Below are positions 17,247-26,750 of a stretch of 64,000 nucleotides of DNA, in pieces; the stretch's first letter is position 1; each line of letters opens with the position of its first letter. A program made the position numbers and the translations under genes. The stretch lies in the NCBI GenBank assembly GCA_021732025.1, contig JAKFVU010000076.1:47531-111530 (forward strand). The letters are read 5' to 3'. Origin of the DNA: Candidatus Obscuribacterales bacterium (GTDB lineage Bacteria > Cyanobacteriota > Vampirovibrionia > Obscuribacterales > Obscuribacteraceae). Below the pieces are notes generated by a model. The model searched no databases. It saw nothing but the letters and a program-made list of their open reading frames with translations, and was not told where the DNA came from.

Positions 17247-19697
17247 ATGAGTCGATTCGCTATAGAAACCAAGACTGGCTGGTCTGTTCGTGTGCGCGGC
17301 ACAGTTCAAGGCGTAGGCTTTCGCCCCACTGTCTACAAGCTAGCGCAAGAGTTTGGTATTACCGGTAGTATCTGGAATGACGGTGCTGGAGTGGCTATAG
17401 AAGCCTATGGCAACCCTGTAACTCTCTCACAATTTGTCAAAGCTATCGCTGAAAATGCCCCGCCCCTTGCTGTAATTGAAGAAATTGCCAGCAGCCCCCT
17501 GGCAAAACTTGAAGGTAATGATTTACCCAGCCAATTTGTAATCTGCAAGAGCAATAGCAGCGCCGTCAACACAAACATATCGCCTGATGCTGCCACTTGC
17601 CAAGCTTGTATTGAAGATATTTTTAGCCCCTCTGGCAGACGCTTTCGCTATCCCTTCACTAATTGCACTAATTGTGGTCCACGTCTTTCGATCATAGAAG
17701 CGATACCATATGACCGGGCAAACACAAGCATGGCAAAATTTGCCATGTGTGCTCAATGCCAAAAAGAGTACGATGACCCCAGCGATCGCCGCTTTCACGC
17801 CCAACCCAATGCTTGCCATTTGTGCGGCCCCAAGGCCTGGCTCGAAGACAAAGCAGGGCACGCAGTGAAGAGCGAGAGCGTAACTGTAGTGGACGCGGTC
17901 GCCGCTGCCGCTGTGCTGGTTCAAAGCGGCAAAATAGTTGCGATTAAAGGTCTTGGCGGTTTTCACCTCGCTTGCGATGCCACCAATGCAGAAGCGGTTA
18001 AGCAATTGCGTCAGCGCAAATTGCGCTTTGACAAGCCATTTGCCTTAATGGCTCGCGACATCAATATGATTCGAAAATATTGTTCGGTGTCGGCAGCCGA
18101 ATTGGCATTGCTGCAAAATCATAAGGCCGCCATAGTCTTACTTACAAAACATAATTCTACCGGCAGTGACAGTGAAATTTTGCCAAAGGCAATAGCACCC
18201 AATCAATCACATTTTGGTTTCATGCTGCCGTATACGCCACTGCATCACCTTTTACTCGATGAACTCGATAGGCCGATTGTACTAACCTCCGGCAACGTAT
18301 CAGATGAGCCACAATGTATCAACAATGAAGAAGCCAAAGAGCGCTTGGGGACAATCGCAGATTTCTTTTTGCTGCATAACCGCGACATCATTAATCGACT
18401 TGATGATTCGGTTATTCGCTTTGGGCACAACAGTGTCACCGTTGTGCGCCGCGCCCGTGGCTATGCTCCAGCACCTATCGTGTTGCCAGAAGGCTTTGCA
18501 GCAGCTCCTGAAATTCTCGCCATGGGTGGCGAACTGAAAAACACTTTCTGCTTACTTAAAGGCCGTCGAGCGATGCTCTCTCAACACATGGGAGATCTGG
18601 AAGATTATAAGACTTACCAAGACTATCAACACAACCTCAAACTCTATAATGATTGCTTCGATGGCAAACCAGAGCGCATTGCTATAGATCTTCATCCAGA
18701 ATACTTATCAAGCAAGTTAGGACGCAAACTTAGCGAACAAAAAAATATTGCCATCGATCAAATTCAACATCATCACGCTCATATTGCTTCTTGCTTAGCT
18801 GACAATGACTGGCCGCTAGAAGCTGGCCCAGTACTCGGTGTGGCTCTAGATGGCCTTGGCTTTGGTCTCGATCAAACCTTTTGGGGTGGCGAGTTCTTGC
18901 TTGCCGATTACAGCAGTTTCGAGCGACTTGCTACCTTCAAGCCTGTGGCTATGCTCGGAGGTACCCAGGCCATACGAGAGCCTTGGCGAAACACCTACGC
19001 TCATCTCCTGGCGGCAATGGGCTGGCAAAGTTATAAACAAGACTACGACAAACTTGAATTAACGCACTATTTCGAGGGCAAACCCTTAGCTGCTTTCAAC
19101 TCAATGCTGAGCAGTAAAACAGGTACACCGCCGGCTTCTTCTTGTGGTCGGCTCTTCGATGCAGTTGCAGCGGCAATTGGTATTTGTCGCGATTACACAA
19201 GTTATGAAGGTCAAGCTGCCATCGAAATGGAAGCAATGGTAGATCTCGATGTTCTTGCTTCTGAATCAGAAGACCTAGCTTACCCATTCGTCATTGCTGC
19301 ACTCGACGAAAATGGTCTGCCTTATCTTGAACCACTGCCAATGTGGCAAGCTATACTCGGCGATCTCAAACACAAGACGCCGCCAGCTACAATGGCGACA
19401 CGCTTTCACAAAGGCTTAGCTAAAGCGGTTTTTCTTATGGTAGAAAAACTCAGTGTTAGAAATGACTCTCGCTGGTTATCTACAGTGGCACTCTCTGGCG
19501 GAGTTTTTCAAAATCAGATATTGCTCACTCTTGTCAAAGCAAATCTAGAACAGGCTGGTTATAAGGTTCTAGTACACAATCAAGTGCCTGCTAACGACGG
19601 TGGTATAGCCTTAGGTCAGGCGGTAATTGCAGCAGCAAAACAAATTCAAGAAAAGGAGCGTGACCATGTGTCTTGGCATACCTGGGCAGGTCGTTGA
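17247..19697 (+). CDS. hypF: Carbamoyltransferase HypF
   Basis: An 816-residue multidomain enzyme that makes the cyanide ligands of the NiFe site from carbamoyl phosphate. Domains in order: acylphosphatase (about 10-95, RVRGTVQGVGFRP); two zinc fingers (CQACIEDIF, NCTNCGPR, CAQCQKEYDD and CHLCGPKAW, about 110-190); a YrdC-like domain with GGFHLACDATN (about 200-390); and a Kae1-like domain (about 430-816) with HHHAHIASCLADN and ending in SGGVFQN and NDGGIALGQ. All catalytic regions are present. It overlaps hypC by 32 bases and is the first gene of hypFCDEAB, which diverges from the hox operon. Confidence 0.96.
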   Translation: MSRFAIETKTGWSVRVRGTVQGVGFRPTVYKLAQEFGITGSIWNDGAGVAIEAYGNPVTLSQFVKAIAENAPPLAVIEEIASSPLAKLEGNDLPSQFVICKSNSSAVNTNISPDAATCQACIEDIFSPSGRRFRYPFTNCTNCGPRLSIIEAIPYDRANTSMAKFAMCAQCQKEYDDPSDRRFHAQPNACHLCGPKAWLEDKAGHAVKSESVTVVDAVAAAAVLVQSGKIVAIKGLGGFHLACDATNAEAVKQLRQRKLRFDKPFALMARDINMIRKYCSVSAAELALLQNHKAAIVLLTKHNSTGSDSEILPKAIAPNQSHFGFMLPYTPLHHLLLDELDRPIVLTSGNVSDEPQCINNEEAKERLGTIADFFLLHNRDIINRLDDSVIRFGHNSVTVVRRARGYAPAPIVLPEGFAAAPEILAMGGELKNTFCLLKGRRAMLSQHMGDLEDYKTYQDYQHNLKLYNDCFDGKPERIAIDLHPEYLSSKLGRKLSEQKNIAIDQIQHHHAHIASCLADNDWPLEAGPVLGVALDGLGFGLDQTFWGGEFLLADYSSFERLATFKPVAMLGGTQAIREPWRNTYAHLLAAMGWQSYKQDYDKLELTHYFEGKPLAAFNSMLSSKTGTPPASSCGRLFDAVAAAIGICRDYTSYEGQAAIEMEAMVDLDVLASESEDLAYPFVIAALDENGLPYLEPLPMWQAILGDLKHKTPPATMATRFHKGLAKAVFLMVEKLSVRNDSRWLSTVALSGGVFQNQILLTLVKANLEQAGYKVLVHNQVPANDGGIALGQAVIAAAKQIQEKERDHVSWHTWAGR

Positions 19698-19947
19698 GAT
19701 CGTCGATATTGAAAAACAACTTGCCAAAGTCGAGATTTCTGGTGTACGTCGCCAAGTTAGTCTCGCCTGCATTGTCGATAATGAACACCCACTTGAAGCC
19801 TGTATTGGCGACTGGGTGCTAGTGCATGTTGGCTTTGCCATGAGTCGAATAAATGAAGACGAGGCCAAGAAAACATTAGAACTGCTGATGGAGCTAGGTG
19901 AAGCGCAAAAGGAAATAGAAGCGATGTCAGAAAGCTTGAGTCAATAA
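19666..19947 (+). CDS. hypC: Hydrogenase assembly chaperone HypC
   Basis: A 93-residue chaperone. I start it at ATG 19666 because family members begin MCLGIPG, the N-terminal cysteine being the functional ligand; an AGGAG ribosome site lies ahead of it. An in-frame ATG at 19627 within hypF would bury that cysteine and is rejected. It has an OB-like fold and a C-terminal helix rich in Glu (DEDEAKKTLELL region). It carries the Fe(CN)2CO unit with HypD and delivers it to HoxH. Its stop and the hypD start share bases as TAATG. Confidence 0.95.
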   Translation: MCLGIPGQVVEIVDIEKQLAKVEISGVRRQVSLACIVDNEHPLEACIGDWVLVHVGFAMSRINEDEAKKTLELLMELGEAQKEIEAMSESLSQ

Positions 19948-21107
19948 TGAAATATGTAGACGAATTCAGAGATCCAGAACTGGCAAAACATTTGATTCGT
20001 GAAATCGAATCATTAGTGGTGCAAATTGGGGCCAGCGAAAATGAGCCGCTGCAAATTATGGAATTTTGTGGTGGTCATACTCATACAATTTTTCGCTATG
20101 GTATCGAACAGCTTCTGCCCAAAGCAATTGAACTAATTCATGGTCCAGGCTGTCCTGTGTGTGTCTTGCCAATGGGGCGGGTGGACGATTGCTTGGCTCT
20201 AGCTGAGCGCCCGGAGGTAATTTTTGCCACCTTTGGTGACGCCATGCGCGTGCCTGGTTCGCAGAAAAACTTGCTTCAGGCTAAGGCTGAAGGCGCTGAT
20301 GTGCGCATGGTTTACTCACCGTTAGATGCTCTTGAGTTAGCGAGGCAGAACCCCAGCCGAGAGATAATATTTTTTGCTCTCGGCTTTGAGACAACTATGC
20401 CAAGTACAGCCTTAACCGTGCTACAAGCAGCCGAAGAAGGCCTGAAAAACTTTAGTCTATTTTGCAACCACATTACGACAGTGCCAACAATCAAAGCAAT
20501 ATTAGATTCGCCCAGCATGCGCATCGACGGCTTTGTCGCCCCAGGTCATGTGAGCATGGTTGTTGGTGAGGAGCCATTTCAGTTTGTCGCCTGCGAATAT
20601 AAGAAACCAATAGTAATCTCAGGCTTTGAGCCTCTAGATATTCTGCAGTCTATTTGGCTAGTGGTAAAGCAAATTGCTGAAAAAAGGTGCCTAGTAGAAA
20701 ATCAATATCTGCGCGTGGTAGAACGTGACGGTAACCCAGTTGGACTCAAAGCAATGGCTGCAGTTTTCGAACTGCGCGAATTCTTTCAGTGGCGCGGCCT
20801 CGGTGCCATTGAGCATTCTGGCATAAAAATCAAAAGTGAATATGCTCAATTCGATGCAGAGCATAGATTTACAATGCCAAATTTAAATATCGCAGACCCT
20901 AGCCTATGTCAATGCGGAGAAGTCTTGCAGGGCAGTATTAAACCCTGGCAATGCCAAATATTTGGCTCCCTGTGTACGCCAGAAACCCCAATGGGGGCTC
21001 TTATGGTCTCAAGTGAAGGAGCATGTGCCGCCTACTATAATTTCGGCAACTTACCTCAAGTAATGGCTGCCAAAAGTAACAGGGAGCAGAGTACGACAAT
21101 CTCATGA
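19947..21107 (+). CDS. hypD: Hydrogenase maturation scaffold HypD
   Basis: A 386-residue [4Fe-4S] scaffold on which the Fe(CN)2CO moiety is assembled with HypC and HypE. The conserved Cys motif MEFCGGHTHTIFRYG is near residue 45, followed by HGPGCPVCVLPMGR. Further on are FATFGDAMRVPG and GFETTMPST. The C-terminal CQCGEVLQG, PWQCQIFGSLC and SEGACAAYY segments provide the cluster cysteines. The sequence is full length. It overlaps hypE by four bases, so translation is coupled. Confidence 0.96.
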   Translation: MKYVDEFRDPELAKHLIREIESLVVQIGASENEPLQIMEFCGGHTHTIFRYGIEQLLPKAIELIHGPGCPVCVLPMGRVDDCLALAERPEVIFATFGDAMRVPGSQKNLLQAKAEGADVRMVYSPLDALELARQNPSREIIFFALGFETTMPSTALTVLQAAEEGLKNFSLFCNHITTVPTIKAILDSPSMRIDGFVAPGHVSMVVGEEPFQFVACEYKKPIVISGFEPLDILQSIWLVVKQIAEKRCLVENQYLRVVERDGNPVGLKAMAAVFELREFFQWRGLGAIEHSGIKIKSEYAQFDAEHRFTMPNLNIADPSLCQCGEVLQGSIKPWQCQIFGSLCTPETPMGALMVSSEGACAAYYNFGNLPQVMAAKSNREQSTTIS

Positions 21108-22141
21108 ACTCCCAATCAGATACCAAAACGATCACTATGGCCCACGGCAGTGGTGGCAAAGCTATGCATGACTTGATCTCTGATATTTTTCTCGCTAGCT
21201 TTGATAATGAATTGCTCTCACCACTTGAAGATCAAGCTCAAATTGACTTGACCCAGCTTATTGCCATCGGAAATCGTCTTGCCTTTACAACCGATTCTTA
21301 TGTCGTCGACCCTCTGTTCTTTAACGGTGGCGATATAGGCACTCTAGCAATCAATGGCACAGTTAACGATCTCGCTGTGTCTGGTGCCAAGCCACTCTAC
21401 CTGACCTGTGCCATGATCATTGAAGAAGGGTTTCTGGTTGCCGATTTGCGGCGAATAGTAAAATCAATGAAAAGCGCTGCTGAAGCTGCCGGAGTACAAA
21501 TAGTGACCGGTGATACCAAAGTAGTAGAACGTGGTGCAGCCGACAAAATTTTTATCAACACTGCTGGCGTAGGAGTAATTCCTGCTCATCTAAAAATTGG
21601 TGCCAATCAAGCTAAACCCGGAGATAAGGTGATTATCAACGGACTGGTTGGCGATCATGGAGCAGCTATTATCGGAGCAAGAAAAGACCTAGCAATCGAA
21701 ACAGATATCGAGAGTGATTGCCAACCCTTAAACGATTTGATTGCTGCCCTATTGACTGTTTGTCCTGATGTTCACTGCTTGCGAGATGCAACCCGCGGCG
21801 GCATCGCTACGGTACTGAACGAATTTGCGCAAGCTAGCAATGTCTGCATAAAGATAGACGAAACCGCTATACCCGTTCGCAGCGAAGTAAGAGGCATCTG
21901 CGAAATTCTCGGCTTAGACCCCCTGTATCTAGCCAACGAAGGTAAACTTCTAGCAATTGTGCCAGCAGAGAGGGCTGAGGCAGCACTAGCGACCATGTTA
22001 GCTCACCCCACGGGTAGCCAGAGTGCCATCATTGGCGAAGTCGTTGAGAGCCCGGAAGAAGTGGTAGTGCTGCGCACTAGTTTTGGTGGCGAACGGGTAA
22101 TCGACATGCTAGTTGGCGATCAATTACCACGTATATGTTAG
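21104..22141 (+). CDS. hypE: Carbamoyl dehydratase HypE
   Basis: A 345-residue AIR synthase-like ATPase. The N-terminus has MAHGSGGKAM, followed by TTDSYVVDP and NGTVNDLAVSGAKP. ATRGGIATVLNEFA lies near residue 230. The protein ends in PRIC, the family's invariant C-terminal cysteine that accepts the carbamoyl group from HypF and is dehydrated to thiocyanate. All the hallmark parts are therefore visible. hypA starts nine bases after its stop. Confidence 0.96.
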   Translation: MNSQSDTKTITMAHGSGGKAMHDLISDIFLASFDNELLSPLEDQAQIDLTQLIAIGNRLAFTTDSYVVDPLFFNGGDIGTLAINGTVNDLAVSGAKPLYLTCAMIIEEGFLVADLRRIVKSMKSAAEAAGVQIVTGDTKVVERGAADKIFINTAGVGVIPAHLKIGANQAKPGDKVIINGLVGDHGAAIIGARKDLAIETDIESDCQPLNDLIAALLTVCPDVHCLRDATRGGIATVLNEFAQASNVCIKIDETAIPVRSEVRGICEILGLDPLYLANEGKLLAIVPAERAEAALATMLAHPTGSQSAIIGEVVESPEEVVVLRTSFGGERVIDMLVGDQLPRIC

Positions 22142-22149
22142 GGCTAGAT

Positions 22150-22482
22150 ATGCACGAACTTGGCATTACTGAAAATATCGTCGCCATTGTCAGCGAAAAG
22201 GCCGGCAATACCAGAGTTAAGCGCGTCATGTTAGAGATCGGCCAGCTTTCTGCCATCATGCCTGATGCTATTAGGTTTTGCTTCGATGTCTGCGCTCAAG
22301 GGACAGTACTTGAAGGGGCAGAGCTGGAAATAGCAGAAATTGCGGGCCTTGGCCAGTGTTGTGCTTGCGGCGCACAAATCAAACTGAAAATGCTAGCCGG
22401 AGTCTGTTCGTGCGGTTCACTAGATATTGAATGCCTTCAAGGCAAAGAGTTAAACATAAAGGAAATTGAGGTGATTGACTAA
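22150..22482 (+). CDS. hypA: Nickel metallochaperone HypA
   Basis: A 110-residue protein. I start at ATG 22150 because HypA begins MHELGITE, with His2 as nickel ligand; the ATG at 22135 would extend it by five residues and bury this motif. The C-terminal zinc-binding part has the cysteines of CCACGAQI and GVCSCGS. HypA and HypB insert nickel into HoxH after iron loading. The stop overlaps the ATG of hypB by one base (TAATG). Confidence 0.95.
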   Translation: MHELGITENIVAIVSEKAGNTRVKRVMLEIGQLSAIMPDAIRFCFDVCAQGTVLEGAELEIAEIAGLGQCCACGAQIKLKMLAGVCSCGSLDIECLQGKELNIKEIEVID

Positions 22483-23312
22483 TGTGTGTTACTTGCGGAT
22501 GCTCTGACGATTCTGCCACTAAGATAACCAATTTGCAGAACGGCAAAATAATGTCGATGAAAGAAGCTAGTCATACTCATAGCCATGACCACAAACACGA
22601 CCACGAACATGAACATGAACATGAACATACTCACACCCACGAGCATAATGCATCGCAAATGGGCCGAATAATAACTTTAGAAGAGAAAATTCTTGCCAAA
22701 AACGATCACATTGCCGAACACAACCGCGAGTGGTTTGAGAGCGCCAATGTGTTAGCGCTCAATCTAGTTAGCTCACCGGGTTCCGGCAAAACAGCATTAC
22801 TAGAGCGCCTGATCACTGACCTCAAAGATAAAATTGAAATAGCAGTATTAGAAGGAGATCAAGCAACTAGCAATGATGCTGAACGCATCAGACGTGCAGG
22901 TTGTTCTGTACTGCAAATAAATACGGGCGCCGGATGTCATCTAGATGCCACCATGATTGCCTCTGCATTGAAGGAACTAAAACCAACTCACAATTCACTG
23001 CTGCTTATCGAAAATGTGGGAAATCTTGTTTGCCCTGCCCTTTTTGACCTTGGTGAAAAACACAAAGTTGTGGTTCTCTCAATCACCGAAGGTGAAGACA
23101 AACCCATTAAGTATCCGCATATGTTTCGAGCAGCCGAGATTATGCTACTGAATAAAATAGACCTATTACCTCATCTCAATTTCGACATAGCGGCATGTAA
23201 ACAATATGCCTTATCGGTCAATCCCAAACTCAAAATTATCGAAGTCTCTGCCACCACAGGCCAAGGTCTAGATCAATGGTATGAATGGCTTATGGCTGGT
23301 ATTGCTTGCTAA
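22482..23312 (+). CDS. hypB: Nickel-incorporating GTPase HypB
   Basis: A 276-residue GTPase with two nickel-handling segments at the N-terminus. MCVTCGCS carries the high-affinity CxxCGC site (C2, C5, C7). A stretch at about residues 31-55 is more than half histidine, alternating with Asp, Glu and Thr, as in HypB proteins able to store nickel. The SIMIBI G domain follows: SPGSGKTALLERL, LEGDQATSNDAERI, ENVGNLVCPALFDLGE, TEGEDKPIKYP and NKIDLLPH. The DNA for the His region has short hexamer repeats (GAACAT), which follow from the codon pattern. It meets kdpE tail to tail with four shared bases. Confidence 0.96.
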   Translation: MCVTCGCSDDSATKITNLQNGKIMSMKEASHTHSHDHKHDHEHEHEHEHTHTHEHNASQMGRIITLEEKILAKNDHIAEHNREWFESANVLALNLVSSPGSGKTALLERLITDLKDKIEIAVLEGDQATSNDAERIRRAGCSVLQINTGAGCHLDATMIASALKELKPTHNSLLLIENVGNLVCPALFDLGEKHKVVVLSITEGEDKPIKYPHMFRAAEIMLLNKIDLLPHLNFDIAACKQYALSVNPKLKIIEVSATTGQGLDQWYEWLMAGIAC

Positions 23313-24019
23313 GCCATTTGCAAGCGATAGCCTACGCCAGGCTCTGTGATCAAATGTTTGGGATGGGCAGGGTCGCGCTCGAGCTTCCGACGTAATTGCG
23401 CCATGTAGACCCTTAAATAGTGAGTCTCATTCTGATAGGCAGCGCCCCAGACTTCTCGCAATAGAACTGTGTGAGTTATTACTTTGCCAGTATGTTTAAT
23501 AAGTATGCATAACAATTTGTACTCGTTGGGAGTGAGATGTACCGTTTCACCCGCTACTTTTACCTCGCGCTTAGACTGGTCAACGCAAATTTCACCGAAT
23601 GAAAAGACAGCAGTAGTGGTCGAGTTGATGCCGCTAACATGGCGTTGGGCAACTCTGATTCTGGCCATGAGTTCGGCAATACCAAAAGGCTTAGTCAGAT
23701 AGTCGTCGGCACCAGCATCGAGTACTTCTATTTTGTCTTGCTCTTTGCCACGAGCAGAAAGTACTATGATAGGTACGTTGCTCCATGACCGCAATTCTCT
23801 GGTAACACTTAGACCATCCATATCTGGCAGACCGAGATCAAGAATTACGATATCAGGATTGCTCTCAGCTACCAGGGTCAAACCGTCTCGACCAGAAGAG
23901 GCTTCTTTAAAGGCAAAGCCGTGATCTGTCAGAGCTAATCTGAGAACCCGCCTTATTGGCGGTTCGTCCTCAATCAGAACAATTAAGCTGGCGTCTTGTT
24001 TAAACATGTTGTTACTCAT
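23309..24019 (-). CDS. kdpE: Response regulator KdpE
   Basis: A 236-residue OmpR-family regulator. The receiver domain has acidic residues EDEPP, the phosphorylation aspartate in DIVILDLGLPDMDG, and GADDYLTKPFG. The C-terminal winged helix includes VHLTPNEYKLLCIL and RVYMAQLRRKLE, ending EPGVGYRLQM. It lies last in the kdp operon and overlaps kdpD by eight bases. By family it activates kdpFABC when K+ is scarce. The whole operon, including its regulators, appears to be one unit. Confidence 0.95.
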   Translation of the reverse strand: MSNNMFKQDASLIVLIEDEPPIRRVLRLALTDHGFAFKEASSGRDGLTLVAESNPDIVILDLGLPDMDGLSVTRELRSWSNVPIIVLSARGKEQDKIEVLDAGADDYLTKPFGIAELMARIRVAQRHVSGINSTTTAVFSFGEICVDQSKREVKVAGETVHLTPNEYKLLCILIKHTGKVITHTVLLREVWGAAYQNETHYLRVYMAQLRRKLERDPAHPKHLITEPGVGYRLQMA

Positions 24020-26750
24020 CGCATTGGGTCAGGCTTGGCTCACTATCAATTGGTAGATAGAATTTAAACACAGCGCCACCACCAGGGCGGTTCTGTACCC
24101 AAATTTTGCCACCATGCGCTTCTATGATGCCAGCGCAAATTGCCAGGCCAAGACCTACACCAGGGCTGTCACCATTAGATTTGTCACTCGGTTCTTTGAG
24201 ATCGGTAATTTTTTGACGAAAGAATTTCTCGAATACTCTTTTATGATTTTCTGTGGAAATGCCAGGACCTCTGTCAGCCACTTCTATCTGCACTGCTTTT
24301 TGTTGATGAGGGTGTTGATCTAATAACGAAGCTCGCAGAACAAGCTCACTTCCTTCTGGAGTGTATTTCAAAGCATTCTCCAGAAGATTGACTAGAACCT
24401 GCTGAATCAAGATAGAATCGACAGTTACAAATGGAAGGTTATCTGCAATTACCACCTTCACTTTGCGACCAGTGAGTCTGGCATCCAGATGACTAAGAGC
24501 CGAACCAATAATCTCGTCGACCGGATACCAATCTTTCTTCACCTGCAGATTGCCCGACTGCACGCGCGTCATATCGAGTAAATTGCTCACCAGCCTATTG
24601 AGCCGGGCCGATTCATGGAAAATTTCAACAGCCATATCACGGCAGTCAGCTGTCGTCAGTTCTTCAGACCCATCAATAATGCTGCTGGCAGCACCAGTTA
24701 TTGTTGCCAAAGGTGTTCGCAAGTCGTGCGACACCGACGAGAGTAAGCTGTTCCGCAACTGCTCCGATTTGACCTGGACTCTCGCCCTTTCATTTTCTTC
24801 TGCCAGCTGAGCCCGTTCAAAAGCAATAGCCATCTGGCTGGCAAAAGTTTCGAGCAAATGCATTTGTTCTGGAGCGCGAAAGCGTCCATCTAAAGCAGGC
24901 TTGATGGCAAGCACGCCAATCACTCTCTGTGGCCCAACAAGAGGAACATACAGGGCAGCGGCTCCCGGCAAAGTGCCTGTACCGAGACCCGAGGGCTGCT
25001 TGTTTTTAAATGACCAGGCAGCAACACCACTATCAACTTCGGTAAGTCTATCCGGGCCAGTTAGATCTGATACCACCACAAGGTTATCGTTCCAATCGGG
25101 AAATAACAATGCCACCTGACTCTCGAAGGTCGCGGCAGTATTTTTCAGAGCCACTGCAATTAGTTCGTCTAGGTTCTGCGAAGACGAGAGATCGCGAGCA
25201 ATAGAATAGAGCTTGGCAGTCCGACCCTCTCGTATTCTCGCTGACTGGGCCTGCTGTCTAATGCGCGCAGTCATAGTGCTGATAATAAGTGCCACGGTGA
25301 GCATGACAGCAAATGTTACTAAATACTGTGTGTCCGAGACGGCAAAGGTATAAAATGGGGGCACAAAAAAGAAGTCAAAACAAGCCACACTTAAAATCGA
25401 TGCCATTGCCGCTGGTGCTCGACCATAGCGGGTAGAAGCGATTACGACTCCTAGCATGTATACCATAATCAAATTTGATAGTTCGAAGTGGTCTCTCATC
25501 AGAGCTGCAACCGCAGTGCAAATGATCACAACCAATGTTGACCAGACATAAGACATAGGTTTTTGCGAAGCGCTGACATTCTTCTTGAAAGTTATCGCCG
25601 CTTTGTCGTCATCGCCACTGATCACATAGACATCGATCATTCCACTCTCGCGTACGAGTGAGTCGACTATTGTGCCATTTAGTTTTTCCAGAAAAGTAGA
25701 CTTGGCCGGTTTGCCGATTACTATTTTAGTGACGTTGTTTTCACGAGCCCATCCAATAAGCTCGTCGGCTACATTCTTACCACTCAATTCAAGAGTCTCG
25801 GCACCAAGCTGCTCGGCCAAGCGAAGAGTTTGTATAACGCGTGACTTCTCACTTTCAGGCAGATTTGAATAGTTAGGTGTCTCAACGAAAGCGACATACC
25901 ATTTCGCTCTTAACGCTGTAGCCATACGTTTGGTGGCTCGCACCAATCTAATTGAGAGCGGACTGTTGCTAACGCAAAGCAGCATGCGCTCTGATGTTGG
26001 CCAGATACTGCTTATACTATGGGCCTTGCGATATTTAAGCATTTCACTGTCGACATGCTCGGCTGTGAAGCGCAATGCCAGTTCACGCAGTGCAATCAAA
26101 TTGCCTTTGCGAAAGAAGTTATTGAGGGCTGATTTAGCAGCTTCGCTTAAGTATATCTTGCCATCTTTCAGTCGTTGGATTAGTTCATCGGGAGGCAAGT
26201 CAATCAACTCAAGTTCTGTTGCTGCTTCAATCAGACTGTCAGGTATGCGCTCTTGTACTTGCACACCAGTAATTTGTGAAACTATGTCATGAAGGCTTTC
26301 GACGTGTTGCACGTTGACTGTAGTGTAGACATCAATACCGCACTTCAATATTTCAAGGACATCTTGCCAGCGTTTAGCATGACGAGAACCTGGTGCATTT
26401 GTGTGGGCAAGCTCGTCGATTAGTATTAGCTGCGGCTTGCGAGCGACCGCGTAATCAAGATCAAACTCGTTTAAAGTGGTGCCTCGATAATTGACCGGCT
26501 TTGGCTCAATAACTTCCAACCCCTCAAGCAAAGCGGCTGTTTCAATGCGACCATGTGTCTCTACACAGCCAACCACTACATCGATACCCTCTTCTTTCAG
26601 CTTGCGAGCAGCGCTCAACATAGAGTAGGTCTTTCCCACTCCTGCCACAGCACCAAAGAATATTTTCAGCCGGCCACTCTCTAGGGCAGCTTCTTCGTCC
26701 TGAAGTTGGCGTAATAGCTGCTTGGGATCGGGGCGGCGGTCAGTCATCAT
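24012..26750 (-). CDS. kdpD: Sensor histidine kinase KdpD
   Basis: A 912-residue sensor. The N-terminal KdpD domain has a P-loop GAVAGVGKTYSM (about 33-44) and DELAHTNAPGSRH. A USP-like segment follows (about 250-370, including VIGKPAKSTFLEKLNG). Next come four membrane helices (about 395-495), a GAF domain (about 510-650), a HisKA box SVSHDLRTPLATITG near residue 675 and an HATPase domain with NLLENALKYTPEG, DRGPGI and GVGLGLAICAGI. All catalytic motifs are intact. It overlaps kdpC by four bases. Confidence 0.95.
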   Translation of the reverse strand: MMTDRRPDPKQLLRQLQDEEAALESGRLKIFFGAVAGVGKTYSMLSAARKLKEEGIDVVVGCVETHGRIETAALLEGLEVIEPKPVNYRGTTLNEFDLDYAVARKPQLILIDELAHTNAPGSRHAKRWQDVLEILKCGIDVYTTVNVQHVESLHDIVSQITGVQVQERIPDSLIEAATELELIDLPPDELIQRLKDGKIYLSEAAKSALNNFFRKGNLIALRELALRFTAEHVDSEMLKYRKAHSISSIWPTSERMLLCVSNSPLSIRLVRATKRMATALRAKWYVAFVETPNYSNLPESEKSRVIQTLRLAEQLGAETLELSGKNVADELIGWARENNVTKIVIGKPAKSTFLEKLNGTIVDSLVRESGMIDVYVISGDDDKAAITFKKNVSASQKPMSYVWSTLVVIICTAVAALMRDHFELSNLIMVYMLGVVIASTRYGRAPAAMASILSVACFDFFFVPPFYTFAVSDTQYLVTFAVMLTVALIISTMTARIRQQAQSARIREGRTAKLYSIARDLSSSQNLDELIAVALKNTAATFESQVALLFPDWNDNLVVVSDLTGPDRLTEVDSGVAAWSFKNKQPSGLGTGTLPGAAALYVPLVGPQRVIGVLAIKPALDGRFRAPEQMHLLETFASQMAIAFERAQLAEENERARVQVKSEQLRNSLLSSVSHDLRTPLATITGAASSIIDGSEELTTADCRDMAVEIFHESARLNRLVSNLLDMTRVQSGNLQVKKDWYPVDEIIGSALSHLDARLTGRKVKVVIADNLPFVTVDSILIQQVLVNLLENALKYTPEGSELVLRASLLDQHPHQQKAVQIEVADRGPGISTENHKRVFEKFFRQKITDLKEPSDKSNGDSPGVGLGLAICAGIIEAHGGKIWVQNRPGGGAVFKFYLPIDSEPSLTQCDE

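Noticed and set aside
22590..22640. GAACAT hexamers as a microsatellite
   Set aside because: They follow from alternating Glu-His codons in the HypB nickel-storage segment.
23309..24019. KdpE as regulator for the kinase pair at 34-38 kb
   Set aside because: KdpE is coupled to its own intact kinase KdpD in the kdp operon.
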